Assembly: GCF_008831285.2 (NCBI RefSeq)
Contig: NC_045150.1
Location: 16,799,362-16,863,361 of the forward strand
Origin: Nymphaea colorata
Taxonomy: Eukaryota; Streptophyta; Magnoliopsida; Nymphaeales; Nymphaeaceae
Length of the DNA stretch: 64,000 bases
Reading direction: 5' to 3'
Below, piece by piece: positions 1 through 12,197 of the stretch. The position numbers and the translations under genes were made by a program. The notes under the pieces are model-generated. The model was not told the DNA's origin. It was given only the letters and a program-made list of their open reading frames with translations, and ran no database searches. Position 1 is the first letter of the stretch. Each line of letters begins with the position of its first letter.

Positions 1-2491
1 CAACTAAAGTTTACAAGTTATATAGAAGAAAAGAAAAGCTTACAAGTAAATATAACTGTTTTCTAATGTTATAGTCTTATAGATTTTACAAAATTTTACC
101 TGTTTCTAAATGCCAACTACCAGTCTCTAATTCTAATTTCTAGACTAAACTCCTAGGAAAACCTAAAAACCTTAGTCTAATAAAAAAAAGGAACATCAAT
201 CCTCGATACAATCTCAGTTTACGTTAACATTGCATGTCGTACAACTGTCAGTAATAAATAATAAGAAAACTATTAAAAAAACAATGCATATATATGCAAA
301 GCAGGTGTAGAAACCTGAAATAACATATAAATATTCAAAGTGCAATAGTATATGAATTGTAACTGTAATTATTAACTATAATTATGCATGCATACACTGC
401 ACACACACAAACATATTTTTAATACAAATCAAATGCAATGACAAAAAAATGAAAAATAATGCACAAAAACTGCAAAGGAAAATGAAAAAGATTCTCAAAA
501 GAAGGAAAAAAGAACAAAAATTGTAAGTTGTCAAAGAAAAAGGCATATGTTATAGAGTGCCTAGGCAAGCCTAGGCTTCCTACGAAATGTTTTAGGCATT
601 TCTAAGGGACACATTGCATAGGAGCAGCTACTATAGGTGACCAACCAAGCATAAGAGCCTAGATGGGCCTTTTGATAATATAGCCCATGACAACACTTGC
701 CTAGGACTCGATGAACTCATCCCCGCAGCAATTTATTCTAGGTTCATAAATCAATGGAAAGCAGCATATTTCCATCCGCTCCCAGAAGCATGGATGCACA
801 GACTCTCTGTAACTACAAGTGCCAAACTTCAATGCAAAGACAACACAAAATTCAGTGATCTACGATTCTACAAAAACATAACTATGAAATAATCAGATAA
901 AACTTGCTTTTACTGTTCAGTAATTCTCTTGATAGCTTTCAAAACAATAACAAACCAATCAAAATTAATCAACATTAGCACAAACCTCCCAACAGCCTTA
1001 TGAAATATAAATGACATACAGACTGTATCACAAGTGTGGATCCTTGTCAGTAACACAAACCTGGCATGAGCGCATTTTCTGAGATGTATGTGTTCTTGGC
1101 CAAAACAGGCAAAAGAAGTATGGCAATAAAACCTGCCAAACAGCAAACCAAACTGGTTTCCCAAAATTGTGTGTCAGATGAACAGAAACAATCAAAAAGT
1201 AAGAAGAGGAAGAGAGAAAGAGCGAGAGAGAGATGAAAAAAGAGAGGAACAAGGACAACCTGACCAAGCCACTGTAAGATATCAGAAGAAGACCAAGTCG
1301 GCCAATCAACCGTGGCTTTCTCTTGCCTGTAAATGTGTTTCCTTCAAGAGAAGCATCAATTCTTTCTTGCTTCACTCTCTCCCCTTGCTCCTGCTCCATG
1401 TGGGTCAATGAAGAAGAAGGTCGAAACTGTGTATTGCTCTTCCCCTCCAGCGCTCCCTGAAATAGAAACAGAAAAAGGGAAAAAAGTCAAAAACAGACAC
1501 AAAAAACCCAGCCAAATAAAAAGGCTAAACAGAAAATTGTAGTTTGGATCTTCGGCAGGCCAATAGGCCAAACATGGCTGGCACCAAAAAAAATACTGGC
1601 CTGTTATTGGCGATCGTAAAACCTCTGGGTGGAGGAGAAGGTTCAACTCAAGAGGGACAAGAGTAAAAGTGTAAAACTTGTCCAAATTTGGGGTACTTCA
1701 AAAATTACCTGAAGACCCCTCACATTCAAGCAGCCACTAAAAAGAGTTTGAAATTGAATGATATTAAAACCAATTCTTTCCTTTGCCTACCAAGTAGGCC
1801 AGGTTCCATGTTAGGTAGCTAGCACAGGAAACCGTGTTCTACCATTTAACTAGAGGCATTTTTATCTTCTTTATAAATAGTCAATTTTCAAGTTTTACTT
1901 TTGCCCTTGTAGAGAAGAGTGGCATTCCAGTTTATCATCAAGGATATTTTTGTCATTTCATACAGTAGGCGCCCAATATATAGTCTGCGTTGCTTACCAG
2001 GCCATAGGCAGGAGCAGCTGATATGCTAGGCCCTAGTGTGTTAGGAGCTGGAAATGACTAAAATACCCACAAAGAAAGGCCCATTGTGAGGAAACGGTTA
2101 TATGTTGTGGGGGAAGACAAGGCAGCTTGTTCCCTTTCCCCTTTAATGCAGGGAAGACACTCCCTATCTTCCCCTGAAAGACACTCAAATTGACTATCCC
2201 TTTATGATGACAAAATGGTAAACCAAAAATTCCTTTTTTGGAAAAAAATAAAGATGCTCCTCTTCTAAAACGGTAGAACCTAGGGCCCTCCCTTAGATAT
2301 CTAACACGAAATCCAGCCTCACCATGGGCTAGTAGGGGCTCATGGCATGCAAGGGCTTAGCACCCTCTTTTCACTTTTGAGGCCCATTTGATGGCACTTG
2401 TTCTTGTTCTGCAATACCACGAATTTCCCCATCATCTTATGCAGCAATTTTTGTTTTCTGTTTATTTAGTTGAATCTAACTATGGTAGAAG
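1..2491. other. AT-rich intergenic stretch, no gene supported
   Basis: Mostly AT-rich DNA with short open frames that lack domains, consistent splice phases or codon character. A purine-rich run near 1190-1260 generates arginine/glutamate-rich or leucine-rich frames that I read as composition artefacts. There are no LTR boundaries, inverted repeats or RNA genes I can support. Part of it may be the 3' flank of the tentative minus-strand gene that follows. Confidence 0.5.
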
Positions 2492-3465
2492 TCATGAATC
2501 ATAGAACTTGCGACTGATAGCAAGCTCTAATAACTGGCAGTAGTTCAACGGCCCTTGCTTTAAAAGTGAGAATGTGTTGCTGCGTGAACATCCATCCAAG
2601 AGAAAAAGGAGTTGCAACCTATGACAGATTTCTATCAAGGAAAAGAAAACGCCCCAAATTAGGTTGGATCAAGCACAAAAAATGTCAAATAAATTCTCTA
2701 AGGTAACGCCCATTTTGATGCTATTACTTCACAGTATTCAACGAACTTAGTAGAAAAAATCACAAGTCTAGATACCATGAATTTCAGACTTCAATTCACA
2801 TCCAAGTTTTTAAGTTTCGAAGGACAAGTTCATCATGGGGAATAAATACAAAAATTTGTGAGAACAATGTCACAATATCAATGAGGTAAAGGAAATTATA
2901 GGAGAAAATTTCAGAGGTACATATACAAATTCATTACAAAAGGCTGACGAACCTATTACAGGGATCAATTCTGAATTTCTTACATTCGTTAGGAATACCA
3001 ACTTATGAAATAAATAAGAAGCAAAAGCTTTTACCAATTCAAAGTGATCGAATGCAACAGAAATCCTACAAAATAATTCAAGAAGATCAATCACACGTAA
3101 ACTAAAACGAAACATACCCTCGAGGGAATTTACAGTCCGCTCGTGCTACTACACGAAGCCACCAGAGCATAGCCTTACGTCCGCAATTGCCAAGCGGTTC
3201 AATAAATGAACCATCCTTCAAAAGTGACAATGGGTTCTCCCGGCCAAGAAATTGATCGACAAATCTGCCCTAATATATCACCCGATGTTCAAAGTCGTAA
3301 TAAGCAATCGATTTAACACCCTAATCTGCAAAAACAGGAACAATAGAACAAACCTGCAAAAGAAAACGTAGCACAACTTAAAAGATGACATATGAATGAA
3401 AATGCGGATTGAAATCCTGGTGACAGAGCATGCTCGATCCCCACCTCTGCCGCCGGTGAGTTCAT
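2492..3465 (-). CDS. Tentative small three-exon gene of unknown function
   Basis: This is an inferred model. Exon 1 (3465-3445) starts at an ATG behind a CT-rich leader and encodes MNSPAAE, with donor GAG|GTGGGG. Exon 2 (3269-3118) follows an acceptor ATATTAG that is itself a stop in frame, so the open stretch of about 50 codons begins exactly at the splice site. It contains GRENPLSLLKDGSFIEPLG and a tryptophan/arginine-rich tail, and ends in phase 2 at the donor AGG|GTATGT. Exon 3 (2618-2492) follows CATAG, restores the frame and ends in TGA after about 41 codons (contains FSLLKQGPLNYCQLLEL). The three phases agree, which is the main support. I do not recognise the family. Total length would be about 99 residues, so more exons or another start are possible. 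Confidence 0.4.
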
Positions 3466-3690
3466 ACAACAAAAGAAGAAGAAGATCAAGAGGAAGAAGA
3501 AGACACTCGGCAGAGAAAGAAAGGGAAGGCCAGAGAAAGAGAAGGCCTGCCTCTAAAAGGGCCTGCTGAGGAAAGCGGCGACAGAGGTGAGCTGCTGCCT
3601 GCTAAACACAAGCGCTCCTGGAGACCGCTCTGCCTCGGGGTGCTGCCGTGTTGGCAATTTTTTTTTAAACGAACCAAACTCAAATTTTAG
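3466..3690 (-). promoter_or_regulatory. CT-rich leader / promoter-proximal region of the tentative gene
   Basis: Read on the minus strand this is GC-richer than its surroundings, with long pyrimidine runs (TCTTCTTCTTCCTCTTGATC type) leading to the ATG at 3465. Such tracts are common in plant 5' untranslated regions. No TATA box is evident. This supports, but does not prove, that transcription starts near here on the minus strand. Confidence 0.35.
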
Positions 3691-4287
3691 AAAGTTAAAT
3701 GGGGAATTTTGATTCTTTATGGAGCGTTAGATGGCCCGATTCTGCACTGAAAATTCAGCCAAAAAATTTTCTGAGATCAAAATTCCACTTCAAACTGAAC
3801 CCAGTTCTAGTCTTCTCTTGTGTTTGACAACCTGGGAATTTTGGTTCCAAGATTAAAATGACCTGTTTGTTTGTTTTAAAGTGAATTAAAAATATGGAAT
3901 TGGAAGCATGTGACCGCCGGATTCATAAACTCTCCAGCCTTCTAGCTTGAACTCATAACTCCACTCAGCAATTTAAAGATCCAACCCAAAAAAAAACAGC
4001 TGAGATAAAAAATAATTATCACAATAATTAATTGAAACAACATCATTCTAAGTTGAGTTGAAACTTTATTTAGTGGTTTTGCATGGTACAACCTGAAAAA
4101 GACTTGAAACATGTATGAGCATGACACAATTAGTAAAAAAGGCTAATCATGAATGTCTAGTTTGTAGCTGTTATTAGCCGTTTGAAACAATCACATCAGC
4201 AACCATCTTCATCGACTCACACTTCTAAACATAGGCTTGTGAAGTAAATTTCTCAACTGAGTGGCATCGTCACCCAATACAGCATAG
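3691..4287. other. Intergenic DNA, nothing recognised
   Basis: AT-rich sequence with homopurine and homopyrimidine stretches. No open frame with coding character, no terminal repeats and no RNA gene seen. Confidence 0.5.
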
Positions 4288-4295
4288 ACCAGAGC

Positions 4296-4644
4296 CTATG
4301 TCACCAGAGTGCAGGTGTCAATGCCGGTGTGGGTGCTGGAGCGGCACATTCCAAAAAATTTAGGTGCAGCGAAAGTATTTTATTATTTTTTTAAATTTAT
4401 TATATATATAACAGAATAAGGATGTATATATTATTATTACAATTTAGTTATTAGTGTATATAACATCCTTGAATAATTGTATTGCATAGAAAAATATCAG
4501 AACAACATATATTATATAAATAATTTAGTAATATGTCATTCTAATTGAGCTCGGGTGTGAGTCGGAGCCGCACCCATGTCCGGTGCGTACCCGAATCGAT
4601 GCGACTCGAGTGCGGCAGTAAAATAGAAGAGTCCTGTGACTTAG
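4296..4644 (-). mobile_element. Non-autonomous DNA transposon, CTATGTCACA family, copy 1
   Basis: A 349-bp element begins CTATGTCACC and ends GGTGACAtAG-like (actual end CCTGTGACTTAG), so the ends are imperfect inverted repeats. It is flanked by a perfect 8-bp target duplication, ACCAGAGC, at 4288-4295 and 4645-4652. The subterminal regions are GC-rich, with repeated GCACCC/GGGTGC words around an AT-rich core. The internal sequence matches, in reverse complement, the ends of the copy at 49241-50246, so I place it on the minus strand relative to that copy. It has no coding capacity. An 8-bp duplication fits hAT-type transposition, but the termini do not start with the usual CA, so the superfamily is uncertain. 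Confidence 0.72.
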
Positions 4645-4753
4645 ACCAGAGCCATTAGACATACAACACCTATTAGATAATTTGTTTGCGGTTGGAAGAA
4701 AAGTCCCAATATAATCCAATGTGCACCAAAAGTAACAGAAATAAAGATTAGCT

Positions 4754-4917
4754 GAAGATGTGTTAACGTTGGTTAACTTGATCAAAAGAGAATGGTCAAA
4801 TAAAACAACTAAAATGTATATTATATGAAGATGTGTTAACATTTGGATAACTTGATCATAAGAAAATGGTCAAACAAAACAAGTACAAATAAAAATTATC
4901 TGAAGATGTGTTAACGT
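4754..4917. repeat. Short tandem array, period about 74 bp
   Basis: The word GAAGATGTGTTAAC recurs at 4754, 4827 and 4902, followed each time by a diverged block containing AACTTGATCA and AATGGTCAAA. That gives two full units and a partial third. No coding meaning. Confidence 0.7.
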
Positions 4918-5719
4918 TGCGATCATATATGCATAAGATGACATGTGGCATCATTTGTCCTGCAATTTTCCCACATGAAATGCAGGAGATGGTTATTTTT
5001 CATCAGTATAGAACCACTAATAATATTTTAATATTTTAAAAAATGTGTTTAGAAACATAAAAAGATTACTAACATAACAATGCAATCATGTGTATCAGTT
5101 GTCACATTCACATTCAGTGAAACGCACCAAGGTACTAAACCAAAATGGCATGGCCGCTTTACATGGACCATCTAAATGAGGTCTCGTTCTGTCCTTAGGT
5201 AAGTATAAGTAAAATCTGTCATTTATTTACTTATCAGAATCTAAATGCCAAGTAAAGTAAAACAGTGCATTCTAATTGAGATAGAAGTGCAAAAATACGA
5301 TCATTCGTTTGGAAAAACAACTATAAAATCATAACTGCTGTATCGAAAATATAAAGATGGGTCAACCTTTCCATTATGACACCTGAATCAGCCAATTTGA
5401 ATCCAACAAATGGCATCTGCAAATAAAGCTTTACATTTTTTTCAAGTTCTGTTCATTTTCATATACTATGGGCATGTGTATATACATATAGATATATATT
5501 CAATTTTTCTGATTTTCTTTTACAACACCACATCAGACCATCTTTCTGAAGATATGTTGCTTTTCTATATAAGAAAATCACATTAGAACAATGGTGTTTT
5601 TATAATGCTTAGTAGGCTGATTTGTTTTCTGGTAGGTTAGGAAAAGAGAAACATTTATGCATCTCTCTCTTTTTTAATGAGGTTCTCTTTAAAGAGGGGT
5701 CAATCTTTGAAAAGCGATA
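4918..5719. other. AT-rich intergenic DNA
   Basis: No open frame, RNA gene or transposon boundary is visible. It may lie just outside, or inside the start of, the long LTR-like region that follows, whose left end I cannot define. Confidence 0.45.
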
Positions 5720-8700
5720 ACTAGGCTTGTCAAACCCACTTAATTCAAGTAGGTTCGACCCTAGTGCACCCAAATCTCATCTAAGCTCAGTCAACATGAG
5801 CTCAGAAAAAGGTATGTTTGTCTCACGATCCAATTAATGGACGAAAGTAGACTTTGACCAAATCAAGTCCACTTTGACTAAGCTCAGTCAAAATATAATT
5901 TAGCTCAAATTCATCAAATTATCTCAAACAAAGTCAAACTACTCACAAATGAGCTTTGACTTTGGTCAATTGGCCAAAATTGACCAATCTGAACAATTTT
6001 GCCTTCTATGATCAAATTGAGATTATAGAGCCTAAAATTGGTTTATGAAAGACACATATACATTTGTATTTGTCAACTGTATAAACTAAATATGAAATTA
6101 AAAATATTCAATTTTTCAAACCAAAGTTTAGTTCAATTAAAATCAATCTTCAATCAAGTTTTGGGCGAAAATACCCTTTTCGAACCAAATTAGATAAAAT
6201 TTTCAAATTTTATTCAAATTTAAATTGAATTATCATAATTCAATGGCATGTGGACCTTGGTACCTAGTTTTTAACCTAACAAGGTCAATTTCAAACAAAG
6301 AAAAAAATAAATGGAACAAAATAAGGCAAAACCCTGCGCAATGTCATTTTCATCCAAAATTGTGGTCAAAATTGGTCAACTAAGTCTAAACCAAGGTTGA
6401 CCAAACCTAACTCAGCCCACCTAGCTCGTGTAAAATAGGATAAGTATGATTAAATAGAGTCATTAAAAACTCATTTAATCCATTTTCCATCTCCCTAAGC
6501 CTCCATTAATCTTCCAAGGAAAATTAAAGAAGGTGGTTAAACCCACCTCCTCCTTTATATAAGCCTCCCCTTGGCCACCAAGGCGGGGGAGTGGGTGGAG
6601 ACACAAATTTTTTGAGTATTTCACCAAGTTTTTGTAACCAAGGAGCTAAGAGGGAGAAGCCAATGAGGAGAAAGAAGATTCGTCCAAGTCTTCTTCCCCC
6701 CGCTCTCTCATATTTTTCTTCATTTCCTCTATTCTCTCAATTGAGTTTGCTAAGTGAGGGTGCTTAAGTGAATCATTACTTAGGATTTTCATGGAAAAAA
6801 GCTCTCTCTTTCTCATTGCAAATTCCAGCAAGCAAGCTACTCTTATTCTAGCTTTGTTAAACTCAAATTCAAGCTTGGATTCTTGCTTAAGATTGCTCGA
6901 TTTAGAAAACAAGTGAAGAAGAAGATCAAACATCAAGACCGACTGCAAGGTGGGTGATCTTAACTCATTTTTCACCTATTTTAGCTTCTTGTTTTCATTT
7001 TAATTTTAGCAATTCATGGGAGGGTTTTATTTTCATTTATTTTATAGCTGGAAATGATGTCCAAGTAGGGAGAACCTATGACGAAATGTACATGTTAATG
7101 CATAATGCATGCATGAGGTAGTTTTTCTAAAAGACGAACCCATGAATCAAATCTTGAAAAGGGCTCCAAGGCCACGCTCCTTTCAAAACAACCAACTTAA
7201 AAACCATTTTCAACCCTGCACCATGAGAGAATCCATGAGAGAATCCCACGGTGAAAGAGTGATTCTGCTGCAATTAAGGATGGATGCATTTTCATGAATG
7301 TAATCCACCATTGCATGGAAAAATTAAGGATGAACTAGCTTAAGCATTCATTCATCTTTTTCCATTTAAAGTTATTTTGTTTCATGTTTTTTCAATTGAT
7401 CAAGGGTAGTAAGGAAGATTTGAAACAAGTTTTCAATCTTCTTAAGTAAAAAAACCAGCCATGAATCATCATGAGTTATGTGGTCAATTGGTAAAATTTT
7501 ATTTTGAAGAGTAAGGTACGTATATATATATATATATATACATGTACAAGTTCTTGTTAAAAATCGTTTTCCTCTTTTAAAATCAGGTTGAAACACGTTT
7601 CTAAACTGATTTTTAAGAAAATTGATCATTTTTATTGATTTTTATACTACAAAGCTATGAGAGCACTTTCATTTCATCTTAAAATTTGTTTAATTTCAGC
7701 AATCTATACGTAAGGTGTATATAAGTTGTTGAAATCACACCATGTTTTATTCAAATTAGCTTAAGAATGTCAAATTTTATATATTTGTGATGCCAATTTT
7801 CGGTCACAAAGTGGCTAGGTTTTGAAGAACAATAACAAGGTTCTCGTCCTACCTAATCGGCTCTCTAAAAGCCCTTTAGAAATTTCTGATTTCATTCACC
7901 AATTTTCAGACTTACATGTGATTGATTGAGTCTCAAAAGCAATGTAAGATCACATTTCAAAAACCCTAATCTTTGTATCTTTTAAAGAACAAGATCAAAA
8001 GTGTTTTCATAGTCCAAGAAATGAATGGATCTTCTAGGATAAGAATCTGAAATTTTGTTTGATCTTGAGGAGAAAGAAAGATTTTTAAAACTCCATGACA
8101 TGAATGAGAACATATGGCACATGATTTTTGCCAACTTGGATATTTAGTTCATATGACAAGAGTCAAACACTCTTAGAATCAATATTTTAATTTCAATCCA
8201 TTTAAATCAGAATAAAATCTAATTTTTATAAAAATTTTGATGAAAAATGATGATATCCACGTTTTCTCTATATTTTAAAGTTTGATTTCATCCTCATTTG
8301 TCTAATTCTTAATTGTTTTGAGTTTCTTATCCATGACTCAAGCCTGTAGACTGCATCTCTAATTCATGTGCTTAATAAATGATGAACACATTTAGAGAAA
8401 CTCATACATTTTAATTAAAATCAATCTTCATGCATAGATTGTATAACGTGTGATTGCAATGAATGGACTTGAGAGATTATGAGAGAGAGAAGAATGAATG
8501 TTTCATATAGTTTCCTTTCTCATTTCATGCATTCACTTTCATTCAAAGCCAATAGCACCACATGCACATTCTCAAGAAATTAAGTGATTCAAATTTGAGT
8601 TGCAAAAAGTGACCAAGTCATATTGCAACAAGAATTTGTAAACTTCACTTTCAAAGAAAACATAAGCAATGCATTTATAATTTTGGTCAAAGTGTGTTTA

Positions 8701-9250
8701 GAAAACAATACATTTTTCTAACAATTTGGAACCTATGCTTAATCAAAAGAATGAACTCTACCTAATCAAATCACACGATTTGGCAAAAGAAGAATTCAAA
8801 ATCAATTTTGATCATAAGATGATCATCATTTCAACTCATGAATCATATTGAGTTCACAACAAAGAACTCAATCTCAAATCTTCTTCAAATCGAATGACAC
8901 CAAAACAAAAAACCTTCCAATATTCAAATCAAAGAAATTCACTTTCAAAATAAGTTCAAATCACTTCTTCAAATGAACTTTGGTTCTTGAATCCAACAAA
9001 TCACTTTGGTTCTTGAATCCAAAACCTCAATAAATAAGCATATAGGATTTGCATCAATAACTCATACATGATCCAAATGATCATTAGTCCTTGGTCCAAT
9101 TATCCCTGTTAAAGGTGGGAGGAATGGTTGGACCTCGTACCAATGGGTGGATACCTTTCTCTTAAAAATTTTCTTCAAAACCCTCAATTTTAAAAGAATT
9201 TTGCTGATTCGCATTTTGATCCCCTTTGAGAAAGGGATTGGGTGCGAACA
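5720..9250 (+). mobile_element. Probable long LTR of a Tat/Ogre-like Ty3/gypsy element
   Basis: The right end reads GTGCGAACA, then AA, then TGGCACACTCGGTGGGAC at 9253-9270. The CA end, the 2-nt spacer and the GGTGGGAC tail resemble the priming sites of Tat-lineage plant gypsy elements, which have very long LTRs. A promoter-like TTTATATAAG lies near 6554, followed by a purine-rich leader-like stretch. No gypsy coding region follows: decayed copia sequence begins about 80 bp downstream, so the body is missing or displaced. The left end is a guess because no second LTR is in the window. It could instead be unrelated intergenic DNA with a chance match. Confidence 0.35.
7519..7542. repeat. (TA)n microsatellite
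   Basis: About a dozen uninterrupted TA repeats. A simple repeat only. Confidence 0.9.
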
Positions 9251-9252
9251 AA

Positions 9253-9270
9253 TGGCACACTCGGTGGGAC
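9253..9270 (+). other. PBS-like site of a Tat-type gypsy element
   Basis: TGGCACACTCGGTGGGAC sits 2 nt after a CA dinucleotide that would close the LTR. It resembles, with mismatches, the priming sequence typical of Tat/Ogre elements. Inference from sequence similarity only. Confidence 0.35.
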
Positions 9271-9335
9271 CCGTCATCGTTTGTCTAAGGATCTATTTGG
9301 ATCATATACAAGTTCTATCAATTGCACAAAATTTT

Positions 9336-11472
9336 TCATAAACGAAGTTCAAATGCAAACTTGTCATTTAAAAGAGTTGGTGGCATTCTATTAACTAAAA
9401 ATGTTGCTGTTAAAATACATTCTCCCCAAAAGTTAACTGGTAGGTTGGCTTGAAGCCTAAGTGCTCGTGCCACCTCCAATTGATGATAATACTTCCTCTC
9501 AACCTGTCCATTTTGTTGTGGAGTCTCAACACATGAGGTTTGATGTTCTATGCCACGATCATGAAAATGCGCTTGCATATTATGGGCTCTAAATTCAGTA
9601 CCATTATTGCTTCGAATGCATTTCACATGGATATTAAATTGAGTAAAAACCACACAAAAGTGAGTTAAACAAGAGAAAGTTTTATATTTAAACCCAAGTA
9701 GATTGTGTAAAATCATCTACTATGGTGAGAAATAATGTGCCCCCGTGTGTGATGATGTGGCATATCCTCCCCAAATGTCACAGTGGATCAAGGTGAAAGG
9801 ATCACTTGCTTGATTAGTACTAGTTGGAAATGGTAAGCAGTAAACTTAGCTTTATGATAAGCATCACAAAGAAATCATGCTTGTAAATAGAAATGTTTTC
9901 ATTTAAAGAAAAAGTCTTACCAAATGACGAATGTCCAAGTCTCATATGTGATATATGAGCTGTCCTATTACTAGGAGAAGCAAACAAAACATGTGAAGTA
10001 GAAGGGAGTAGAAGATGATAAAGTCCACCGCTTAAGTTACCCAATCCAATCAACTTCCTCGACGAAGGTTCCTGAAAAACACAACAGGTTGAGAAGAAAA
10101 CAACAATACAATAAGTGGTCTTGATAAGCTTTGGAATTGACAGTAAGTTGTATTTAAAATCAACAATGTATACAACGTCAATGAGCTGAATATTGGTTGA
10201 AAGGTGAACTGTTACAACAATAGAGACTAGTGTTTGATGTCCATTTGGTAGGTTGATCACACATTTTTAAGGTAGATTTTTAAATTTAGAAAGTAAATGG
10301 AAATGAGGTGTCATGTGGTATGAGACTCCAGTGTCGATAACCAAAGGAAAATGAGGTGTGAATGATTGTTTTTCTACAAGATTTACAGCAGTCGGTGAAG
10401 TATCAACATTCAACCAAAATACTAATTGATAAACCTAATCTTCGGTAAGTTGGGACAAAACAACACTAACCTTTATGTTGTTTGCCAATGTTCATCCCTA
10501 ATGCTTCTTTTCAGTTTTAAAAGAATCAGACATTGAATCTATAACTGTGAAGCACATAACAGTGAGACTTTATGTGATTGAGCATTCCACAATGATTACA
10601 TTTTGGTCGAGGATGATTGCGAGTATTATTGGACAGCCTTGCATGATTATTTTTGACAAAAAAAGCAAGAGAAGACTATGCTGCAAGAGCTACATTATTG
10701 GCACCAAAAATTTGAGGAGTGAGATGACATTGAATCTCCTCTTGAAGCACCATAGAATAGACCTTATTTATGTTGGGCAATGGGTCGATAGCAAGAATCT
10801 GACTACAAAGAATGCTAAAGCTTTAATTTAACCCCACTAAAAATTGATAAACTTTTTCACGATCTTGACATGAATGAAACTCTTTGAATGCACCACAGGT
10901 ACATGCAGATACAGTTGAATAAGATCCAATTTCACCCCAAAAAATTTTGAGAATAATAAAGTAGGCAGTCAATGAATTTTGTTTTTATCGTAAATAAAAT
11001 ATCATCTTCTTCAATTGATAAATACGAGTAGCGTTATCTTGAGAAAATCGTCCTTGAAGATTGATTCAAACATCATGAGCTTCACTATCATAGATGACGT
11101 TGTTTTGCATTTTCCTAGGATAATGAATTAAGAAGCCATGAATGAACAAAGTCATTATAACGAACCCATGCCATATAGTCTGAACTCGTGGATGCTAGTT
11201 TTGGAATAGAACCATTGACAAATCCGAACTTGTTCTTGGCACTAAGGGCCATCCTCATGGCCCGTCGCCAAGTAGAGTAGTTGTCCCCAACAAATGGGTT
11301 GGTCTTGAGAATGGCACCATGATTATTAGAATGGTGCAAGAAGAAAGGAAACTGATTCTGATTTCCAAAAACATTAGCCTGATACATAGGAGGAATATAA
11401 GAGTTATTGGTGGCCGTGTGATGAGCTGTGGTGGGTAGTATCTCTCTTTGTCTCAAAGAAGCTCCGATACCA
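9336..11472 (-). pseudogene. Decayed Ty1/copia element: gag, zinc knuckle, protease-region and integrase fragments
   Basis: Reading 5' to 3' on the minus strand: a PBS variant TGGTATCGGAGC (11472-11461); an N-terminal gag fragment (11456-11115) with the copia-type motif NPFVGDNYSTWRRAM; an intact CCHC knuckle CNHCGMLNHIKSHC (10600-10559); a pre-integrase stretch (10260-9820) with MRLGHSSFG; and an integrase core fragment (9716-9336) with NGTEF, ETPQQNGQVERK and FLVNRMPP. The catalytic aspartate expected before NGTEF is asparagine (RSNNGTEF). Frameshifts separate the blocks. No reverse transcriptase or RNase H follows, so the 3' half is deleted. Not functional. Confidence 0.85.
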
Positions 11473-12190
11473 TGAGAAAAGAGGCGTGGGAGAGAGAAAT
11501 GAGAGAGATGAATGAATTAAAAAGAATCACATATATCTTCCATTCACCTTTGAATTTTTAAAGATATACAAATAATCCACAAATCATGGGATATGGAGGT
11601 TACAAATCAATAAGTTACAACAGAAAATTTACAGATAATAACCATTTGGATTTCTTGATATTATCTTTACTTAAAAATAGATTCTATATCTTTCCTTCTT
11701 ACCTGATAGTGTGCTCACTAGTCGTGCCTCTTCTGGCACCCCACTGGTTCCTCCTCTTCACTTGGTCGAACTCAGGCATGTCCCTGATTGCCAAACGATG
11801 TTGCCGACAACCAGCTTTTGGCCAGCAACCCTTGGTCTTCCACATGTTGCAAGTCTTCCCTTTTTTGTTCCAGTAGTTGGTCTCTAATTTGTTTCAACCT
11901 ACGTACAATTTACAGTAGTTGCAATTAACTTAAGCCACGAGAATGGCCTCCTCAGTGAGCATCTACTTAGACCCTCGGGATTGCAATGCTCCTGCATCAG
12001 GTAGGCAACCTTTCCTTCTGCATGTTGCTTCCTCCAACTCTACTCATGCACCACCTTGCCCATGCTCGTGCTCTCCCTTGGTTGTTGGGAGTGCCTCGCC
12101 AACAACCTTTGTTGTATTATTGCATGCTTTCTTGCAGGGCTTGGGTGTTTTGCTCGGCTCCCATCTCATTACTGAGATGGAGAACCCCAT
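11473..12190. other. Non-coding stretch, including the probable 5' LTR remnant of the minus-strand copia
   Basis: Immediately beyond the PBS at 11461-11472 the sequence TGAGAAAAGAGGCG... should be the 3' end of that element's 5' LTR (read on the minus strand it would end ...TCTCA). The LTR length cannot be fixed because no partner LTR survives. The rest shows short open frames without recognisable domains. Confidence 0.4.
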
Positions 12191-12197
12191 TAAACTG

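Noticed and set aside
1028-1411. Overlapping frames on both strands near 1.0-1.4 kb, including one with MEQEQGERVKQERIDASLEG
   Set aside because: Purine-rich composition leaves both strands open. No splice phases or domain confirm an exon, though a real exon cannot be excluded.
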